A stretch of DNA of 64,000 nucleotides from Collybiopsis luxurians FD-317 M1. Its lineage: Eukaryota > Basidiomycota > Agaricomycetes > Agaricales > Omphalotaceae. Each line of letters opens with the position of its first letter. Within the stretch, counting starts at the first letter, position 1. Below the pieces are notes generated by a model, which did no database searches, was not told the origin of the DNA, and worked only from the letters and a program-made list of their open reading frames with translations. The stretch lies in NCBI GenBank assembly GCA_000827265.1, contig KN834749.1, forward strand, positions 2,598,653-2,662,652, in the 5' to 3' direction. Below are positions 58,486 through 64,000 of this stretch, one piece after another. Made by a program: the position numbers and the translations under genes.

Positions 58486-61400
58486 ATGGTTGAACTGCAG
58501 TCTCATTCCCGTTGGAATCTTCCATCTGGGCTGAAGAATCATTATAGAGTTCAATATACACAACCGAAGCGATATGATCTTCAGTTTGGCGGTTGAAAAT
58601 ATAATGTATGACTCAATTGTGTCCGCCTCGATCAATTTTTCAACAGAGACAAAGCCTCCGCCACCCCCGATGTTTTCTCTCTATTATCATCATCTTCATA
58701 TACTTACCGCAACCGTGGTACGAACCTTGCTGATATCTAGTCAACTTTAAAGGTCTTAACGGGCTTAATTGAGGTCCGGTGACTCTGCAGCGAGAAAAAA
58801 ACTGGTTCAGTTAGGTTCGCGCCAACGCGTCGGTGCTCGTTTCTGATTCGACTTTTTTTCGCAAGAGGTGAAGGTTTGATCGTGGAGATTAAGTTTTGAC
58901 CAGCTGCGCAGCTGTGCGCTATGCAATTGGACACGATGGAAAAGGTTTCTTTCTTCTCTTGCTGCATACATCAACTGATTACTCAGAACGGCGCGGAGTT
59001 CTCAAGCATCCAGGGTCTGTTTCCCTTCAGGTTCCTCAAGCCTCAGGTCCCAAGATGCGCAGTGCGCGGATCCTTAGGGATGCTTCTGTGGAAATTGGAT
59101 GGATGATAAGGAGTGGCTAACGTACAGAGATGGGAAACGCCACAGGTCGTCCTTGGCTTAAACGCGGTCCGTGTTCTTGAGTTTGATACTATTGATGCTG
59201 GATTTACACGGATTTCCCCCGCCCCAGCACCCTCGCTTGATTTTCGTTGTTCTACTCGGAACGTTCCGCTCCCCGCCGTTTTCGCTTTGGAGTCGAGAAA
59301 CGTTTCTCGACTTCAACGGCAACCTTACTATTTTGGGGAAGGCACCACCGTATCACCGTATCAGACACCTCTCTTTCTCTGTGTCTCCATGTCTCTATGT
59401 ATAGCATAGGTACTATTCGCGCTGAGAATACAAACGGGGTACATAGCACATAGAAGGGAAGGGGCGATTGAATTGGGTCTGGACACTATCGTACGTGGAT
59501 GACTCAATCAGTTATTCCTATGCTATCCCAAAGTCGGTGAGACTTGAGTTTGAAGCGGAGATCGACCCGGTGTGTTTACTAAAGGAAGCCTAAATTGGGA
59601 AATGAGATTGCCAAAAAAGGTAATTTTCAAAGGCTCATCCCCACGACCATTCGGATTTACCTTCCACATCGTAGAATGCGGGGAAAAATCCGCAGATACT
59701 GACCTGGATCTCGGGGAGGGGAACGGGGACTGGTGATAGGACATAACGTTGGAGACAGGTAGTAGTGACGATTGTATGACTCTGAGCGCCGACGTTGAGT
59801 GCATCCCATGGACTAACTTAAGTTAGAACAGGTACTGTCGTACCGCGGGTGCATCATCAGACACTAACAGCTACGCCTGATAGAAATGACAGAGTACCTA
59901 AAGATGAGATTATGACGTCTCTAAGCAGCTAAGCGCCGTTCACCTGACAGAAGCTTTGTTGATAACTACATCTTGAATCCTTGAAGTTCGGCTATTTCGA
60001 GGGATCTGCTTACTGATGTCTTGACTAAAAATTCACCGGCACAACCTTGCTGGCTCGTCCGTCCTTGTTAGCTCGGGTTTATTGAGGAAAAGTAATAGAT
60101 CGATATTCATAAAAACTTTAAACCATGTTATTTCGCAGTAATATCGGATCGAGATTGCCGACGTCTCACAACGGAGAAAAGATGCAAACTTTTGCTCGGT
60201 AGACTTCTCGCAGATAGCACTTTTCCCGAGGTCGCTCAACTTGAAAATGTTGAAGAATTCGAAGTGGAGTGATCATTTCCGAGGTACACAGTAGGACAGG
60301 ATGGATGGATGTTTTGGTAAGTTTCTATTCTATTTTTTTTCGGATTCGTACGATACAATCCCTGCTCGCTGTCTGAATGGCTATTGGCAGTTATTTCGGT
60401 CCACCAAATTTCATAAGGGTCGCGCTTACCTGAAGATTGCGCAATTGCGGCAATAGAGTTATTGAGGTTCAATGGAATTGTATATGTTGTGTAAATGGGT
60501 GTTATGAGAATGACAATCCCCACTATAGCTTTGAATGGGTATGTTTTCGCAGATTAAGGGCTTTTTAGCGTTCCCGAAGTACTTCAAGAAGCAAGCGATC
60601 CGACGCTTTGACCTCGCAATTCAACATTTGACCAATTGACCGGTTATCGGCGCGCGCCTATTCTCCACCGGTCTTTTTTTCTTTGCTTCAAATCTGCGCA
60701 TCTTTCCACATGTGGACACCAAAAAATTGTCGTATCTGGCGCTCGTTGATCTGCGCATAAGCCACATGGAATCATTCTCTTCTTGCCTAATGAGGTAGAA
60801 CAGCACTCACGGTTTCTCTGCACTTCAAGTCGAGGAGTCAGACGGAGCTCAGGGCCGAAGTTTTGACACTCGTCAGACAGTTCTCTCCTCCCTCGTACAT
60901 CAATTATGAAGCAGCCTCAAAATTAATGATATGTGCTCTCGAATGTATTCATTCATTAGCACTTTGATCTCTTATTTTTGGCCTCGAACCAGCTGTTCAC
61001 CCGTTTTCACGAAAACTCCGCGGTTCACAAGCCTACACAACCAGACCTTGACCGTGGTTCGTTTGCCCAGCTATGTTTATGATTTCGTGATATGTCTCAA
61101 CGTTGTTCATCTCCACGATTTGCAAGGACGAAAGTCATATACTTGACAGGCTATACAGCCTTCCTGCCACAATACTTCTAAACGGACTCTATGGAAGCAA
61201 AGGTGCTCAACTGCATCCGAATCCTAATGAGCAGTTTCTCGACGCGCTGATGTCACTGCCGGTATCTACCGTACTGCTGCTCACTTCCTCGAACACCCCA
61301 GAGGGGTATTAGAGGTGAACATTGACAGTGGCGCTCGGTATCGGCCGACGGTGACCTGAAAGTCAATCTCCTATAAGCTTATTCATGAATTTGGCTTGAT

Positions 61401-63071
61401 ATTTCATATCGGTAAAATCTTTACGGTCAAGTACGACTGCGCTCTCCCGGCTAACTGTCCTCCGCCGAAGATTTGGACTGCGAAGATCGCATATACCGAG
61501 AAGAAACGATGGTATCAACACACCTACTACGCACCTTTTGTCCAAATTTGGTACAAAGTTCTAAGGGATATGTATTCCAAGAACCAGTTCATCACGCTCA
61601 AATCTCGTGGTGATATGGAAGTGAAATGGTTTGCTCATCAAGTCCCTTCGGTTAGGTAAAGATTGGAGTCCAGGGACGCTAAACTCTTTAAGGAAGAGCT
61701 ATAATTTTGTTACGATGCAGATGTGTAGATCGCCCTCACTCTCGAAAACTTAACGAAGAACAAACATCATCTTAGGCATCTACGATGATTCGAGGTTCTC
61801 TGAGCTTCCATTACTACGACATCCCTAAGCCGGTGTTTGATGGGGTTCGAACTTCGGGACATGGATCACGGAAACCTATTTTGTACCTCTGAGAAGCGAG
61901 CGAAGCAGGAACCAAATGACGCGGTCTTGAAACTGCTGCTAAAAAAAAGTGGAATCTGACACGGCATGCTGTACTGGCGACGGCTTGAAAGTCATCGCCT
62001 GCAGGTGCCGCCGGCAGCAGAGGAAGATCTATCACAAACGGTAACGAAAACCATTGTTCTGTTTTCGTCCACGAACAAACAGTGCTCAACGCGAGTCAAC
62101 TGGGCTCATGTTCTCGTGTCGGCAGGAAAATTGCCAGTTATGGCTGTTCCCTTTACCTCCGAGTCTTGATACCGAGAATACCTCTTCATGAAAGAGGAAA
62201 CTGTCAAAGTCAAAATGCGTCCTGATTGATACCTACTCAGAAATTTGGTCGTACTTGAATGGCCTTCTGTGGGTCTGCAGGCACAGAATATGCCAGCAGA
62301 AGGTAACAAGCTATGCAAGCACTTTGAGGCGGTGGAACAGACATCGTCTAGGGCCAGGTAGGGTCAGAATATTTACGGAAAAAGCTTGACAGACAGTAGC
62401 ACAAAGCATCATCCAGGGCTGGCATTTGGCGGAACCATGCTAAACATCCAGATTCCGAAAGCTCGAGAGCTCTTCGTCCTAGGACCCTCCGCGTCGGGCG
62501 ACGGAGATTGAGCAATGGGGTCTGTGGAAAAAAAACAGAAGAACGCGCGAAAAGGAAGCTAGGATTCAAATGACTCGTCCTATCGGTTCGTCCGAGATGC
62601 CCTAGGAAGTCCGACTCGGAGAAGCAAACATGCCATACACTAGATCTTCCCTATGCTGAGGCCATGTTTGCGTGTGAATAGTTCGTTACTTCTTCAGAGA
62701 GCAGAAGAGCCCTGTCAGATTTATGAAGATGAACATTGAATTTTTTGAATGATGAGTATAATTATGAGTCTGACGGGAGAAGCCCTTCATTATTGTCCAG
62801 GGTCTTTCCTCCGGCGTCTTCCGGGGCTCGGGAGAAAAATAAAGAAACCGCAACAAACTGCGCCGGGCGTAGCAGTGGCACAGCTCAATCAACGTTGGTT
62901 GAACTCATTCAATTCGTAGGTCCAGGTTCAGAAAACAGAACAATGATTTTATTCAAAACGTACATAGCTTGAACTCCGAGATATTACTACCTACATAGTG
63001 ACTTAATCATAAAAATCTTGCTTGAGATCTTACAAATGACCGTTCCACATAGAAAAAGTGAATGAACATAC
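58486..63071. other. Gene-poor 4.6 kb with possible decayed coding
   Basis: No intact gene is supported. A frame at 61396-61659 (IWTAKIAYTEKKRWYQHTYY) and pieces at 61103-61312 and 61966-62340 (including LVVLEWPSVGLQAQNMPAEG) look protein-like but are broken by stops and not joined by good splice sites; they may be remnants of one gene on the plus strand. The rest shows short, low-quality frames only. Confidence 0.4.
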
Positions 63072-63950
63072 TTAACCTCGTCCAAGGCCGCACAAAGCTA
63101 GCGCAGCTTTGAGCATATCGTCCTCGACGCCTGGATAGGCAGTCCCTTGGGCGGCAGCCGCATTGTCTTTTCCCTGTCCTTCTTCGTTTTCCTTTTCTGA
63201 CACAGTCGACTCAGTGCTTGTCATAGACCAGGTCCTCAAAAGGCCAGGCCTTTGTTTCACAGCCGGAACATTCTCGGCATCATCTTCTGGCACAGGATCG
63301 CCAGATTTAACCGCAAGTCTACTCCTCGCACAAGCCCATTCCAACGTACGCGTCCGTTTGAGTTTTCCAAACTCGACAAAGTCTTTTGCCGGGGGACTGA
63401 GTACTGGAACAGGGGGCGAGGAAGGCATAGCTTCCCAGATAGGTCGCGTAGGGTCGCGTCGTCGACGTGTCGGAGTACGCGGAGATTGTGGGCGCTCTGC
63501 GCGTGAAGCAATCTGGTCAAGAGATGGTCGGGCAGTCAATGATTTTGCCTGTGCTGTGGTATGACTATACGGAGCTGAAGACGGTGAAGAACGGCCAGTT
63601 CGAGTAGTGGAAGTTGTTGTAGTTCCTTTGCGTTCTATTTGACGCCTATTTTGGAACCAAATCGTCACAGACTTGACTTCCCTGAAGAGCCAGACGCGTC
63701 AATAGATTGTCCAGCAAAATATGAAAGTTACGCACATATTCCCAGCTTTTGCCAAAGTTTCTCGTTCCTGCCTTGAAGGATGAGAATTGTGGTGGAAAAG
63801 ATTTTCGAGCATCATGAGCTGAACGTTGGTGAAACGTTTTCGAGTTCTTCGCGAGCTTACTGCGCCGTCAGCATCGTCGGAGGAGAGTGCAGAATCGATG
63901 CTGGTCCTGGAAGAAGAACGAGAGAAAGACGGAGAGGGTTCTGCCTGCAT
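63072..63950 (-). CDS. Homeobox transcription factor
   Basis: Two exons, 63950-63736 and 63681-63072, give 274 residues. A 60-residue homeodomain spans about residues 33-92: SRRTRKRFTNVQLMMLENLF in helix 1, then helix 3 VKSVTIWFQNRRQIERK, which is the DNA-recognition helix with WFQNRR intact. The intron interrupts the domain just before helix 3. No TALE three-residue insertion is present, unlike HD1 mating-type proteins. The C-terminal part is Ser/Thr/Pro-rich with ARPSLDQIASRAERPQSP. Typical homeobox factors of agarics act in fruiting-body development (family knowledge); the target is unknown. The promoter runs off the window end. Confidence 0.92.
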
Positions 63951-64000
63951 TGTCGGGGTTTCAGAGCAGCCCTAGTATGGAAGGGTATGTTTGCGCGTTT

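Noticed and set aside
63072..63950. Homeobox gene as part of a mating-type A locus
   Set aside because: The homeodomain is the ordinary 60-residue type, there is no divergent HD1/HD2 partner, and no MIP gene is nearby.

Overview
The window looks like nuclear DNA from a mushroom-forming basidiomycete (Agaricomycetes). The genes are dense, carry many introns of about 45-80 nt with GT...AG ends and CTGAC/CTAAC-type branch sites, and include families typical of agarics: a NACHT-ankyrin NLR, a Pro/Ser-rich HVHF protein pair, a seven-helix membrane protein, GH28 and GH35 enzymes and small secreted proteins. I resolved 18 genes at exon level. For 17 of them the joined exons give an open frame of whole codons; the exception is the secreted protein at 12098-13161.

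Layout. 1-4442: an AT-rich block with LTR-like repeats and an intact NACHT gene with about 20 ankyrin repeats (minus strand). 4443-6552: non-coding, with a long foldback repeat. 6553-9020: a divergent transketolase-like enzyme. 10017-11804: a seven-helix membrane protein. 12098-13161: a secreted protein of unknown role, possibly frameshifted. 14925-17583: two tandem paralogues carrying ILK and HVHF motifs. 18415-23724: two tandem GH28 pectinases, each with 20 exons. 24036-24819: histone H3 with one extra tail residue. 27444-28131: a Gly/Ser-rich secreted protein. 30545-30979: a small unknown protein. 31465-32380: uroporphyrinogen-III synthase. 33599-35848: a C2H2 factor. 36669-37320: centrin. 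37586-39504: a MYND-finger protein. 39961-44241: a GH35 beta-galactosidase. 44989-45566: a small secreted protein. 45567-53564: a gene-poor 8 kb. 53565-55818: a second C2H2 factor related to the first. 57098-58485: an ING/PHD protein. 58486-63071: gene-poor. 63072-63950: a homeobox factor.

Functionally the window mixes housekeeping genes (haem synthesis, centrin, H3, ING) with lifestyle genes (two pectinases and a galactosidase for plant cell walls, secreted proteins, an NLR). There is no obvious biosynthetic cluster. The most unusual features are the very small exons of 4-9 nt in four genes, the ILK plus HVHF layout of the tandem pair (a possible protein phosphatase 1 docking pattern), the altered GHG motif in one of the two pectinases, the longer H3 tail, and an NLR whose first exon encodes only a short beta-prone N-terminal motif.
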